A stretch of 20,625 bases of DNA, taken from NCBI GenBank assembly GCA_045630765.1, contig JAZQTM010000065.1:1-20625 (forward strand). Direction: 5' to 3'. The translations under genes were made by a program, and so were the position numbers. Below the pieces are notes generated by a model. That model worked only from the letters and a program-made list of their open reading frames with translations. It was not told the DNA's origin and searched no databases. Positions within the stretch are counted from its first letter, which is position 1. Each line of letters starts with the position of its first letter. Below are positions 12,776 to 20,625 of the stretch, one piece after another. Source of the DNA: RGIG3009 sp045630765 (GTDB taxonomy: Bacteria; Bacillota; Clostridia; Oscillospirales; Acutalibacteraceae).

Positions 12776-13669
12776 TTATCGGGATACCGTTATCTTGATA
12801 TTACCCGTATCGGTATAAATCTCGCATTTTCCGCCGCTTGTCGTTTTGGGAACATCGACATCACCCGTATCGGTTTGGGCAATAAAGACTTTATCGGTAA
12901 GAAAACTACCCTTCACATCGCCTGTATCCGTTTTAACGAAAATCTCGGCGGCATCCGCGCCGTCAAACGCTACGTCACCCGTACTTCTCTCAACAGAAAA
13001 CCGTTCGGTTGCAACAACGTTTTCAAACACGATATCGCCCGTACTCCCCTTTGACGTAACGCTTTGGCAAGTAACGTTGGACACCGTCACCTTACCTGTA
13101 GAAACCGAAAGTTCCAGCGTGCCGGCAGAGAGATCCTCTACGTCAATATCACCCGTGCTCGTTTTGATTTTAAGCGTATCGGCAACGGATGCCTCAAAAT
13201 CAACGTCACCCGTGCTCAAGGAGATGTCAACGTTTTCAAAAGAAACGTCTTTCGGCACGTCGATATCGCCGGTGCTCTCCTCAATGTAAAGCGATGCGTA
13301 TTCCGCCTGTGGCAGATAAACGGTTATCTTGGGGGTATCAAAGTTCAGACCGATATACCACACCGTCATCCGTTTTATGGTAAGTGCGCCGTTTTCGACC
13401 GTTACCGAATGTTTGGCTTTGGCCTCTTCGTGGCATTCCACTCTGCACTTGCCGTCACCCGAAAAAGCAAAATCAACGTCAGCCGTATCGGTATGTATCG
13501 AAAGACTGTCAAATGCCTCATCAATCTCGTAAATATTGGTTTCGTAACGTACTGTTGACAGTCTCCTGAAATCCCATTCAAGTTTTGTCATAACACCCGC
13601 AAAGAGGATGCCACCAAACAACACAAGAACGGCGGCTATCATAAGCCAACTTTTTGTTTTTGTTCTCAT
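12776..13669 (-). CDS. DUF4097 beta-helix-like repeat protein, membrane anchored
   Basis: The 297-residue protein has one N-terminal membrane helix (about 9-27). After it comes a domain built from a motif of type [S/D]-T-G-[D/K/N]-[V/I] repeated about every 19-20 residues, at roughly 132, 152, 171, 190, 209, 229, 248, 267 and 287. A divergent copy, DTADV, is at 61. This regular spacing is the mark of DUF4097 proteins, which fold as a right-handed beta-helix or stacked sheet outside the membrane. No enzymatic residues stand out. The ATG at 13669 overlaps the DUF1700 stop (ATGA), and GGAGG lies upstream. In clostridia and bacilli this gene usually follows PadR and DUF1700 genes, as here. The module is often linked to envelope stress, but the role of this protein is not known. 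Confidence 0.9.
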   Translation of the reverse strand: MRTKTKSWLMIAAVLVLFGGILFAGVMTKLEWDFRRLSTVRYETNIYEIDEAFDSLSIHTDTADVDFAFSGDGKCRVECHEEAKAKHSVTVENGALTIKRMTVWYIGLNFDTPKITVYLPQAEYASLYIEESTGDIDVPKDVSFENVDISLSTGDVDFEASVADTLKIKTSTGDIDVEDLSAGTLELSVSTGKVTVSNVTCQSVTSKGSTGDIVFENVVATERFSVERSTGDVAFDGADAAEIFVKTDTGDVKGSFLTDKVFIAQTDTGDVDVPKTTSGGKCEIYTDTGNIKITVSR

Positions 13670-14253
13670 TTTGCCGCCTCCTTCTTGAACCATATTCCCA
13701 GTTTCTTCGTCAGTATCAATGTACCCTTTGTTGCGGCTTTGCACCCGTAAAACATAAAGATGGCAAGACCGGCACAGACGGCACCCGCAGCAAGCATTGC
13801 AAGTCCCGCAGCACCGTTACCGCCTGATGCGAAAAGCACACACGCCGCCACACCGCCAACAAAGCAAGCAAGGAGCGATGCAAAGACCGACCACAAGGAA
13901 ATAAGGACAGCCCACCACGAAACGTAAAGTGCGAAAATCACGGCAATTGCAGCAATAGCCAAGGAAAGCCAAACAGGAGAGCCGAGAATCAAAAGAGTGA
14001 TCTGTACCGCGCTCAACCGTTTTTTTGATTTGATTTTTCCCTTTGCGATCTTTGCAAGGGGCGTTTGCGCCACGGTTTGTTCCACAATTTCATCAACTGA
14101 ACCGATCGATGAAATCGCTTCCATCTCGGAAAGACCGTCTTCCATACGATCGTCGATCATTTCGCCGTAAAACAACAGGCATTCCTCAACATCCTCTTGC
14201 GGCAATCCCGATAAACCCTTACGCAACTGCTCAAGGAATTCGTCTTTATGCAT
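13666..14253 (-). CDS. DUF1700 (HAAS-type) membrane protein
   Basis: The 195-residue product begins MHKDEFLEQLRKGLSGLPQE. It has the conserved helical cytoplasmic domain (1-80) with DVEECLLFYGEMIDDRMEDG (21-40) and EAISSIGSVDEIVEQ (45-59), the signature of DUF1700/HAAS. A basic KGKIKSKKR segment follows, then three to four membrane helices (about 82-172), then a short basic tail. Such proteins accompany PadR regulators and are thought to transmit a membrane signal or act as anti-regulators. ATG 14253 is preferred to the in-frame start further upstream because the family motif begins there and it overlaps the padR-type gene by 8 bases. It also overlaps the DUF4097 gene, so the three genes form one translationally coupled operon. 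Confidence 0.92.
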   Translation of the reverse strand: MHKDEFLEQLRKGLSGLPQEDVEECLLFYGEMIDDRMEDGLSEMEAISSIGSVDEIVEQTVAQTPLAKIAKGKIKSKKRLSAVQITLLILGSPVWLSLAIAAIAVIFALYVSWWAVLISLWSVFASLLACFVGGVAACVLFASGGNGAAGLAMLAAGAVCAGLAIFMFYGCKAATKGTLILTKKLGIWFKKEAAK

Positions 14254-14566
14254 TGCCGTCACCCTCCTTTGCGACAAATTGATATATCGATAAAATCTCT
14301 TTCCACTCAACCTTAAACTCCTCAATACGCTTGAGTCCTTGATCGGTAATGTGATAATACTTTCGAAGTCTGCCGCCGTGTTCCGCGGTATGAACGGTCA
14401 GCATATCGGCGGTTTCCAAGCGTTTCAAAACGGTATACAGTGTCGATTCGGAAAGTTCAATATACGGCTTCATATCTTTGATGATCTTATATCCGTAAGA
14501 GTCTTCGTTCTTGATCGCCGCCAACACACAAACGTCTAAAAGCCCTCGCTTCAACTGAACGTCCAT
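14246..14566 (-). CDS. PadR family transcriptional regulator
   Basis: The 106-residue product is a short-form (subfamily 2 size) PadR winged-helix regulator. It begins MDVQLKRGLLDVCVLAAIKN and contains DSYGYKIIKDM (22-32), recognition helix region SESTLYTVLKRLETADML (39-56) and wing HGGRLRKYYHITDQGLKR (63-80). A G-rich ribosome site precedes the ATG. It is the first gene of the PadR-DUF1700-DUF4097 operon, and a near-palindrome covers its own -10 box, so autorepression is likely. The effector is unknown. In related operons the DUF1700 protein is suspected to modulate the regulator. Confidence 0.95.
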   Translation of the reverse strand: MDVQLKRGLLDVCVLAAIKNEDSYGYKIIKDMKPYIELSESTLYTVLKRLETADMLTVHTAEHGGRLRKYYHITDQGLKRIEEFKVEWKEILSIYQFVAKEGDGNA

Positions 14567-14585
14567 ACGATACCCCCTTTTACGT

Positions 14586-14619
14586 AATACATCGTATCAC
14601 GAAGTATTTAATGTGTCAA
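14586..14619 (-). promoter_or_regulatory. Promoter with overlapping candidate PadR operator
   Basis: On the minus strand TTGACA (14619-14614) and TACGAT (14596-14591) are 17 bases apart. An imperfect palindrome covers the -10 box: plus-strand arms AATACATCG (14586-14594) and CGAAGTATT (14600-14608), 5 bases apart, with 8 of 9 positions paired. PadR dimers bind such two-fold sites, so this is a good autoregulation candidate. Confidence 0.68.
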
Positions 14620-14696
14620 TAGTTTTTTGTGAGCACTTTCCGTTTCCCTTCTACCTCCCCTACTTTTAACATAAATTGAAAGAGGGAGGCGATTGT

Positions 14697-16079
14697 ATGT
14701 TGGATATCGTGATCGTAGGAATATACCTGCTGTTGCTTATCGGTATTGGTTTGCGCGGCGGACGCAACGTTAAAAACGCTGCTGATTTCACCGCATCCGA
14801 TAAGCAATACGGCACCTTTGTGATCTTTGCCACGCTGTCCGCTTCCTTTATCGGCGGTGGGTATTCCTCCGGCAACGCTGCCGCGGCATTTGAACGCGGC
14901 ATTGCAACAGCGCTGACTTTGTTCGGCTTTGGCATCGGTATGATTCTCATCGGTAAGTATTTGGTGCCGGGGGTACGGCATTTCCCAAACGCAAAAACTG
15001 TAGGCGGTGTTATCGGCGATGCCTACGGTCACGCTGCCCGCTGTGTAACAGGAATCTTTTCCTTCCTCTGCTGCGCCGGTGTGGTCGGCGCGCAGATGGA
15101 ATCCATCGGCCTTGTCTTCCATTCGTTGCTTGGTGTATCATCCAAAATCGGCACGCTGATAGGATGCTTTGTGGTACTGATCTATACCACGTTTGGAGGG
15201 CTGGGCTCGGTCATTTTCGCGGATATGCTGCAATTTGTTCTGCTCGCAGTCGGTATGCCGCTGCTGCTTCTATTAAGTGTTATCAAAGGCGGCGGTGTCA
15301 CCGTTCTCCTTGAGCGCCTACCTCCGGAATTGCTTTCACCCTTGAACGGGTTATCGCTTCCCGCGTTTCTTTCACTGTTTTTGTCGATGATGTGCGGTGA
15401 AGCGCTCGCCCCGCCGTATATGCAACGGCTACTGATCGGGAAAAGTCCGCGTTCCACCGCGCGCGGCACCATCTTCAGTGGCTTGTTCTCACTCCCGTTT
15501 TTCTTGGTTACCGCCGGGGTAGGTCTTGCCGCCCGCGCACTAAACGTTACCGATACCGCCGCTTGTGCGATGCCGGATCTGATTTTAGCGATTCTGCCGA
15601 CGGGAGTGCGCGGTATATTGATGGCGGCTATGGTATCCATTATTTTGTCTGCTGCAGACGGTTTCTTAAACGGAGCGACGGTCAGTTTGGTATGCGATAC
15701 CATTCTGCCACGCCGCCCTCACCTCTCCGATCGCGCACAGCTTCGTCTTTTACGCTGCGTCAATCTCGCAACCGGTACGGCTGCCGTTATCGTATCATTC
15801 TGCGTGCCGGATGTGTTCTCCATTTTACTGCTCGCATATTCGTTTTGGAGTCCCGTCATTTTGGTGCCGCTCGCCGCCGCATTGCTTGGTGTGCGATCAA
15901 GCAGCCGCACTTTTTTGTACAGTGCGCTGGCAGGTTTTTTGACCTGTCTTGTGTGGAACGTCTTTCTGTCAAAACCTTTCGGCGTGGACGGGTGTATCGT
16001 CGGCACACTCGCAAACCTTATGGTCTTTATACCGGTTAGGATACGCCGACCTCGGATAGTGGTATGGCTTCATCGATAA
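14697..16079 (+). CDS. Sodium:solute symporter (SSS) family protein
   Basis: The 460-residue product has about twelve to thirteen membrane helices and the SSS-family architecture. The N-terminal helix MLDIVIVGIYLLLLIGIGLR is followed by a polar loop with 'NAADFTASDKQ' (about 28-38) and 'LSASFIGGGYSSGNA' (47-61), which corresponds to the conserved sodium and substrate region. A later helix has LSAADGFLNGATVSLVCD (about 317-334), the region that holds the second Na+ ligands. It imports an unknown solute (sugar, amino acid or organic acid) with Na+. I chose ATG 14697 because GGGAGG lies just upstream. A TTG at 14676 would add seven residues and include that ribosome site. No enzyme gene nearby hints at the substrate. 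Confidence 0.88.
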   Translation: MLDIVIVGIYLLLLIGIGLRGGRNVKNAADFTASDKQYGTFVIFATLSASFIGGGYSSGNAAAAFERGIATALTLFGFGIGMILIGKYLVPGVRHFPNAKTVGGVIGDAYGHAARCVTGIFSFLCCAGVVGAQMESIGLVFHSLLGVSSKIGTLIGCFVVLIYTTFGGLGSVIFADMLQFVLLAVGMPLLLLLSVIKGGGVTVLLERLPPELLSPLNGLSLPAFLSLFLSMMCGEALAPPYMQRLLIGKSPRSTARGTIFSGLFSLPFFLVTAGVGLAARALNVTDTAACAMPDLILAILPTGVRGILMAAMVSIILSAADGFLNGATVSLVCDTILPRRPHLSDRAQLRLLRCVNLATGTAAVIVSFCVPDVFSILLLAYSFWSPVILVPLAAALLGVRSSSRTFLYSALAGFLTCLVWNVFLSKPFGVDGCIVGTLANLMVFIPVRIRRPRIVVWLHR

Positions 16080-16097
16080 AGATATCTGCCTCGGCTA

Positions 16098-16126
16098 TTG
16101 ACTTTCATTTTGCCCAACTATATAAT
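16098..16126 (+). promoter_or_regulatory. Near-perfect promoter of the Gfo/Idh/MocA gene
   Basis: TTGACT at 16098-16103 and TATAAT at 16121-16126 are exactly 17 bases apart, 42 bases before the ATG at 16168. It starts about 19 bases after the symporter stop, so the oxidoreductase can be expressed independently. Confidence 0.85.
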
Positions 16127-16167
16127 GACGTTGTAGAGGACACCAAAACCAATTTGGAGGAAATACT

Positions 16168-17310
16168 ATGGAAATGAAAAAAGTGAAAGCCGCTATCGTT
16201 GGTTGCGGTATGATCAGCCACAAATATATCAACTCCATCCAGTCCCAGTTCAACGTACTGGACGTGGTCGCTTGCACCGACTTGGATGAAAAACGCATGA
16301 ACGATATGGCGCAGACCTACGGCCTTAAGGCGATGACTTACGACGCTATTTTGGCGGATCCCGAAATTGAGATCATCTTAAACTTGACCAATCCCGGCGC
16401 CCACTATCCCATCACCAAACAAGCTCTGGAAGCCGGCAAACACGTCTATTCCGAAAAGATGATTGCCGTGGAATTGGAGCAAGGCAAGGAACTGGTGGAA
16501 CTGGCAAAGAAAAACAACGTTCGTTTGGGCGTTGCACCCGACACCTTCCTCGGCGCCGCTATTCAAACCGCCCGCTACGTTGTTGATTCCGGTTTGATCG
16601 GAAAGCCTTTGAGTTTCGTCATCAGCGTCAGCCGTAACTACGGTATCTTCTCGGAAGTTCTGCCCCATCTGCGCAAGCGTGGCGGCAGCCTGCTGTTTGA
16701 TATGGGCGGCTACTACCTCACCGCTATGGGCTCGATGTTCGGTCCCGTCCGTGAAGTGGCTGCCTTCACCGCCACCAACGAACCCAACCGTATCAACTAC
16801 CGCGTAGACAACGACGGAAAGTACTTCGGTCAGGAATACGAAATGGAAGTCCCCAACATCTACACCGCCACTTTGAAGTACGAAAACGGCATTCTCGGTA
16901 CCCTGCATATGAATTCCGACTGCATCTATACCGAAGCCCGTTTTCTCACCGTCTACGGCACCGACGGCATCCTCTATATGGATGATCCCAACTGTTTCGG
17001 TGGTGAGGTGCGCGTGAAGAAAGTCAGAGCTGACGAATTCGTCTTCCCCTTGACTCACGGCTACAAGGAAGAATCCCGCGGCATCGGCGCCGCCGAAATG
17101 GCATGGGCCATCCAACGAAATCGCCCCCACAGAGCTTCTATGGAAATGGCATTCAACATTTTTGAAACTGCCCACGCGGTGGAAACCTCTGCACAGACCG
17201 GTAAGGTAGTCAAACTGGAATCCACGTTTGAAAAACCCGAACCTCTGCCCACCGGCTACATTTCCTGCGGGCCTTTAAGTCCGATGGCTGAATCCGCACT
17301 GGCAAAATAA
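16168..17310 (+). CDS. Gfo/Idh/MocA family oxidoreductase
   Basis: The 380-residue product has the usual two-domain layout. An N-terminal Rossmann fold carries AAIVGCGMISHKY (8-20), and the segment HVYSEKMIAVE (92-102) holds E96-K97, where most members have EKP and this one has EKM. A C-terminal sheet domain includes GGSLLFDMGGYYLTAMGSMF (172-191). The usual catalytic His of the 'DxGxH' motif is replaced by Gly/Tyr (DMGGYY), as in some clostridial subfamilies. It would oxidise or reduce a sugar, inositol-like or related substrate with NAD(P), but the substrate is not predictable. TTGGAGG is at good spacing before the start. The gene stands alone and favours C-ending codons more than its neighbours. 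Confidence 0.9.
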   Translation: MEMKKVKAAIVGCGMISHKYINSIQSQFNVLDVVACTDLDEKRMNDMAQTYGLKAMTYDAILADPEIEIILNLTNPGAHYPITKQALEAGKHVYSEKMIAVELEQGKELVELAKKNNVRLGVAPDTFLGAAIQTARYVVDSGLIGKPLSFVISVSRNYGIFSEVLPHLRKRGGSLLFDMGGYYLTAMGSMFGPVREVAAFTATNEPNRINYRVDNDGKYFGQEYEMEVPNIYTATLKYENGILGTLHMNSDCIYTEARFLTVYGTDGILYMDDPNCFGGEVRVKKVRADEFVFPLTHGYKEESRGIGAAEMAWAIQRNRPHRASMEMAFNIFETAHAVETSAQTGKVVKLESTFEKPEPLPTGYISCGPLSPMAESALAK

Positions 17311-17315
17311 AAAAC

Positions 17316-17346
17316 AAAAAAGAACCGGATGATTCCGGTTCTTTTT
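17316..17346. terminator. Bidirectional terminator between the oxidoreductase and glgP
   Basis: AAAAAAGAACCGGA pairs with TCCGGTTCTTTTT around loop TGAT. It ends 3 bases before the glgP stop codon on the other strand, so it can serve both converging genes. Confidence 0.88.
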
Positions 17347-17349
17347 ATT

Positions 17350-19785
17350 TTACCGTTTTAACGGTTTGGCATTCCAAATATTCTCGGCATAATCGCGAAT
17401 CGAGCGATCAGACGAGAATTTACCGCTGCACGCAGTATTAAGCAATGCCATGCGACCCCACGCCTCGCGATCACGGTATACATCACCCGAACGCTTCTGC
17501 GCCGCACAGTACGCGTCGAAATCGCCGAGCACCATATACGGATCGTGATCGGCAAGCGAGCGTGCCACTTCGCCGTAAGTGTATCCACCAAAGCCTTTGT
17601 ACATATATGCGATTGTGCGTGCGATACGCGGATCAGCCTTCTGATAATCCTGCGGACGATAACCGCGCCGCTGCAACGCTTTAACCTCTTGCTCGTTCAT
17701 GCCGAAGATGAACATATTATCAGCGCCAACTTGCTCACAAATCTCCACGTTCGCGCCGTCCATCGTGCCGAGCGTGATCGCACCGTTCATCATCAGTTTC
17801 ATATTGCCCGTACCGCTCGCCTCCGTTCCCGCCAAAGAAATCTGCTCGCTGATATCCGCCGCCGGCATCAGCAGTTCGGCCAACGTTACGCGATAATCCT
17901 CCAAATACACGACTTTCAACTTGTCACGCACCGTCGGATCCTTTTCAATCTCCTCGGATAGTTTACAGATGAAGCGGATGATCTCTTTAGCAAGAAAATA
18001 CCCCGGTGCTGATTTCGCGCCGAAAATATAAGTGCGCGGCTGAATATCCAGCGACGGATTTTCTTTGAGTTCAAGATAGGTGTTCAAAATGTGCAACGCG
18101 TTAAGGTGTTGACGTTTATACTCATGCAGTCGCTTAACCTGCACGTCAAACAGTGAATCGGGATCTATCGAAATGCCGTTATGCCGCTTGATATAGTCCG
18201 CGAGCCGCACCTTGTTGCCGCGCTTAATGCGTAAAAACGCCTCACGCGCCGCCGTGTCGTTGGCAAGCGGCTTTAATTTTTCAAGCTCCGACGCGTCCAA
18301 GATAAATCCGTCGCCGATGTTATTCCGAATAAATGCCGTCAGCGCGGGGTTTGCCTGACACAACCAGCGGCGATGCGCAATACCGTTAGTGACGTTTTGG
18401 AACTTCTCGGGCATCACGGTGTAGGCATCGCGGAACACGGTTTCTTTTAAAATCTCACTGTGGATCTTCGCCACACCGTTAACCGCGTGAGATGTCGCTA
18501 CGCACAGATTAGCCATCCTCACCACACCGTAACTGATGATCGCCATACGGCTGACCTTTTCAATATCCCCATCGGTTGCCTCCATCATCGCAGCACCAAA
18601 CCGATTGTTGATCTCACACACGATCTGATGAATACGCGGCAGACGTTGACGGAACAGATCCTCGGGCCAACATTCCAAAGCCTCTTTCATAACGGTATGG
18701 TTGGTATACGCTACCGTGCGACAAACAATATCCCACGCACGTTCCCACGTGTAGCCACACTCGTCTAACATAATTCGCATCAGTTCGGGAATTGCGAGCG
18801 TTGGGTGCGTATCGTTAATGTGGATCGCCGCCATATCCGGCAGATTATCCAACGTACCGAATTGTTCCAGATGCCGCTGTACAATATCCTGCACCGACGC
18901 CGATGCCAAAAAGTATTGTTGCGACAATCGTAACGATTTACCTTCGCGGTGATTATCGGCAGGATACAATACCTGTGTGATGACTTCCGCCATCGCCTTT
19001 TGCTCCATGGCGCGCATATATTCACCTTGGTTAAACAGCGACATATCCATACCGGGTGCAGTGGCTTTCCACAAACGCAGCGTCGAGATCGCGTGACCAT
19101 CCTTGCCGGCAACCATCATATCGTACGGCTGTGCGACAACTACCGTCGCATCGTCGTGCTCAACGCGATGAAAATCACGGTCCCACTGTTCGCGAACAGA
19201 GCCGTCAAACTTCACTTCTTTGGCAAGTTCGGGACGCGGCAGCAGCCAACATTCGCCACCCGGCAGCCAAAAGTCAGGCATTTCGCTCTGCCAACCATCC
19301 ACTAGTTTTTGACGGAAAATGCCGCACTCATAGAGAAGCGAATACCCAATCGCAGGAATTGAAGCCGTTGCCAAGCCATCCAAAAAGCACGCCGCCAAAC
19401 GACCGAGTCCCCCATTACCGAGTCCCGCATCGGGTTCCAATTTATATAACGACGCTAATTTCACGCCGTACTCGCCGAGGATCGACTCGGCGTCATCGGT
19501 CAGATCTAAATTGAAAAGGGTATTCTTTAGAGATCGCCCCATCAAGAATTCCATACAAAGATAGTAGACCTGTTTCACTTGTTGCTTATGCGCTTTGGAA
19601 ATATACTTCACACGCGATGCTCGCATCCGATCACGCAAGACAAGCGCCAGCGCTTGATAAAAATGCTCGTTGGTCGCTTGCTCGGGTTCTACCGAAAACG
19701 CCGTCATCAGTTTCGCTGTCAAATCGTCTCGAAGGATCTCCCGTGAGTTCCTTGTTACCTTCTTTTCTTTTTTTGCAGCAGCCAT
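17350..19785 (-). CDS. glgP: Glycogen/starch/alpha-glucan phosphorylase
   Basis: This enzyme releases glucose 1-phosphate from the ends of glycogen or maltodextrins using phosphate and pyridoxal phosphate. The 811-residue product has the normal length. Conserved blocks are YYLCMEFLMGR (74-84), EPDAGLGNGGLGRLAACFLD (117-136), the middle region with VKRLHEYKRQHLNAL, and the PLP site EASGTGNMKLMMNGA with Lys663 as the likely Schiff-base lysine. I chose ATG 19785 because GGAG lies just upstream. The in-frame start at 19845 would add 20 residues that lack family similarity. The N-terminus is rich in Lys (AAAKKEKK). No other glycogen genes are beside it. It has its own promoter and is divergent from trmL. 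Confidence 0.97.
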   Translation of the reverse strand: MAAAKKEKKVTRNSREILRDDLTAKLMTAFSVEPEQATNEHFYQALALVLRDRMRASRVKYISKAHKQQVKQVYYLCMEFLMGRSLKNTLFNLDLTDDAESILGEYGVKLASLYKLEPDAGLGNGGLGRLAACFLDGLATASIPAIGYSLLYECGIFRQKLVDGWQSEMPDFWLPGGECWLLPRPELAKEVKFDGSVREQWDRDFHRVEHDDATVVVAQPYDMMVAGKDGHAISTLRLWKATAPGMDMSLFNQGEYMRAMEQKAMAEVITQVLYPADNHREGKSLRLSQQYFLASASVQDIVQRHLEQFGTLDNLPDMAAIHINDTHPTLAIPELMRIMLDECGYTWERAWDIVCRTVAYTNHTVMKEALECWPEDLFRQRLPRIHQIVCEINNRFGAAMMEATDGDIEKVSRMAIISYGVVRMANLCVATSHAVNGVAKIHSEILKETVFRDAYTVMPEKFQNVTNGIAHRRWLCQANPALTAFIRNNIGDGFILDASELEKLKPLANDTAAREAFLRIKRGNKVRLADYIKRHNGISIDPDSLFDVQVKRLHEYKRQHLNALHILNTYLELKENPSLDIQPRTYIFGAKSAPGYFLAKEIIRFICKLSEEIEKDPTVRDKLKVVYLEDYRVTLAELLMPAADISEQISLAGTEASGTGNMKLMMNGAITLGTMDGANVEICEQVGADNMFIFGMNEQEVKALQRRGYRPQDYQKADPRIARTIAYMYKGFGGYTYGEVARSLADHDPYMVLGDFDAYCAAQKRSGDVYRDREAWGRMALLNTACSGKFSSDRSIRDYAENIWNAKPLKR

Positions 19786-19827
19786 AACGAAAACTCCTTT
19801 TTTCTCACGATAGCAGTGCTTGTTATC

Positions 19828-19856
19828 AGTATATACGACGACCACCCTCTTTGCAA
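19828..19856 (-). promoter_or_regulatory. Promoter of glgP
   Basis: On the minus strand TTGCAA (19856-19851) and TATACT (19833-19828) are 17 bases apart, 43 bases before the ATG at 19785. An A-rich stretch with GGAG precedes the start codon. Confidence 0.62.
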
Positions 19857-19966
19857 TAAATTATTCAATATAACCAATAAGACCCACTTATTTTCATTAT
19901 TTTGGAAGTTTCTTTGTGCATTTTATACAAAAATCGACCTGTTTTTGATCGCGACATCGGCGTTGC

Positions 19967-19996
19967 TTGACACGCACTGCTACAATGCGTTAAAAT
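19967..19996 (+). promoter_or_regulatory. Promoter of trmL
   Basis: TTGACA at 19967-19972 and TAAAAT at 19991-19996 are 18 bases apart. The ATG follows 38 bases later, after GGGAGG at 20022-20027. The stretch 19857-19966 between the two divergent promoters is AT-rich, and I see no further element in it. Confidence 0.65.
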
Positions 19997-20034
19997 AGAG
20001 GACAATATCCGCCAAAAACTGGGAGGAATGTTCC

Positions 20035-20529
20035 ATGTCACAGCTCAACATCGTGTTGGTCGAGCCCGAAATTCCGCAAAACACCGGCAACATCAGCCGC
20101 ACCTGTGCCGCCACCGGTAGCCGTCTGCATATTGTTAAGCCGATGGGATTTACCATTGACGATAAGAAACTCAAACGCGCGGGCTTAGATTATTGGCACT
20201 TGTTAGATATCACCTATTATGAGAATTTATCCGATTTCTTCGAGAAAAACAGCGGTCCTTTTTTCTATTTTACCACCAAAGGCACGCATATCTACTCTGA
20301 CGTCGACTATCCCGACGGCGCCTATCTGGTCTTTGGCAAGGAAACCGCCGGTCTGCCGGAGGAACTCTTGCACGAGCATCCGGAATCCTGCGTTCGTCTG
20401 CCGATGCTGAATGACGACGCGGCACGATCACTGAATTTGTCCAACACCGTCGCGGTCGGTGTATACGAAGTCCTGCGGCAGTGGGGCTTCCCCGATTTAC
20501 GTACCGCAGGACATTTAACAAAGTATTGA
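20035..20529 (+). CDS. trmL: tRNA (cytidine/uridine(34)-2'-O)-methyltransferase TrmL
   Basis: TrmL methylates the ribose of the wobble base in certain leucine tRNAs using S-adenosylmethionine. The 164-residue product has the compact SPOUT (trefoil knot) form without extra domains. It shows VEPEIPQNTGNISRTCAATG (9-28), PMGFTIDDKKLKRAGLDYW (36-54), the SAM-loop segment LVFGKETAGLPEELL (98-112) and the knot block RLPMLNDDAARSLNLSN (121-137) that leads into VAVGVYEVLRQ. These motifs and the length are exact for the family. GGGAGG precedes the start at 20035. It is a single-gene unit with its own promoter and a strong terminator. Confidence 0.96.
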   Translation: MSQLNIVLVEPEIPQNTGNISRTCAATGSRLHIVKPMGFTIDDKKLKRAGLDYWHLLDITYYENLSDFFEKNSGPFFYFTTKGTHIYSDVDYPDGAYLVFGKETAGLPEELLHEHPESCVRLPMLNDDAARSLNLSNTVAVGVYEVLRQWGFPDLRTAGHLTKY

Positions 20530-20540
20530 TACAAACAAAA

Positions 20541-20572
20541 GAAGCCGCCCTTTTGGGCGGCTTCTCGTTTTT
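20541..20572. terminator. Terminator after trmL
   Basis: GAAGCCGCCC (20541-20550) and GGGCGGCTTC (20555-20564) form a perfect 10-bp GC-rich stem with loop TTTT, followed by TCGTTTTT. The other flank is A-rich, so a converging gene beyond the window could share it. Bases 20573-20625 show no recognisable feature. Confidence 0.88.
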
Positions 20573-20625
20573 GGAAAGGGTGCACAAATTCGATGCCCTT
20601 TAGATTTTTGACCTATATGTTCGAA

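Noticed and set aside
12846..13289. Regular CACCCGT-type repeats in the DNA that could suggest a CRISPR-like array
   Set aside because: The periodicity (about 57-60 bases) is that of the protein repeat in the DUF4097 gene. The units are degenerate and there are no unique spacers between identical repeats.
14616..15122. 168-residue reverse-strand open frame between PadR and the symporter
   Set aside because: Antisense to the start of the symporter and overlapping the PadR promoter. The symporter frame has the clear membrane-protein pattern.
16378..17175. 265-residue reverse-strand open frame inside the oxidoreductase
   Set aside because: It lies wholly opposite a clear Gfo/Idh/MocA gene. The long open frame is an effect of that gene's codon bias.

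Overview
The window looks like chromosomal DNA of an anaerobic Firmicute, most likely a clostridial (Oscillospirales-like) gut or anaerobic-habitat bacterium. The evidence is Gram-positive style Shine-Dalgarno sites and near-consensus sigma-A promoters on many genes, a complete six-subunit Rnf complex, a PadR/DUF1700/DUF4097 operon, small zinc-ribbon membrane proteins, and many compact U-tract terminators, several of them shared by converging genes. Species cannot be named from this sequence.

Layout: (1) 1-461, the tail of a four-helix-bundle protein overlapping a small pyrophosphatase-like gene, then a terminator and a tRNA-end-like repeat. (2) 719-3701, a histidine phosphatase, a zinc-ribbon membrane protein, a ComEA-like DNA-binding protein (reverse strand) and a MATE exporter. 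(3) 3737-4960, a visibly AT-richer patch with a decayed zinc-ribbon/SHOCT gene, a small XRE regulator with clustered palindromes upstream, and a stem-loop element. (4) 4961-5319, a reverse-strand tRNA cluster transcribed Met, Glu, Val from a perfect consensus promoter. (5) 5347-11205, a reverse-strand operon in transcription order NusG_II protein, Gx transporter, rnfC, rnfD, rnfG, rnfE, rnfA, rnfB, with short gaps or overlaps throughout. (6) 11215-12698, divergent M14 peptidase and NUDIX hydrolase. (7) 12776-14619, reverse-strand PadR, DUF1700, DUF4097 operon with a candidate operator on its promoter. (8) 14697-17310, a sodium:solute symporter and a solitary Gfo/Idh/MocA oxidoreductase. (9) 17350-20529, glycogen phosphorylase (reverse) and trmL (forward), divergent. 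The last 50 bases hold nothing I recognise.

How they work together: the Rnf operon is the centrepiece. It couples ferredoxin oxidation and NAD reduction to Na+ or H+ export. The gradient could in principle drive the sodium symporter and the MATE exporter; that link is inference. The two genes that lead the operon are the same pair of families (NusG domain II and Gx transporter) that I recall as EetA and EetB in flavin-based extracellular electron transfer loci, which is the most thought-provoking feature here. No ApbE flavin transferase, needed to load FMN on RnfD and RnfG, lies in the window. The rest is mostly housekeeping: glycogen breakdown, tRNA wobble methylation, nucleotide sanitising and envelope-stress style regulation. 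I found no CRISPR array, complete insertion sequence, prophage or defence system.
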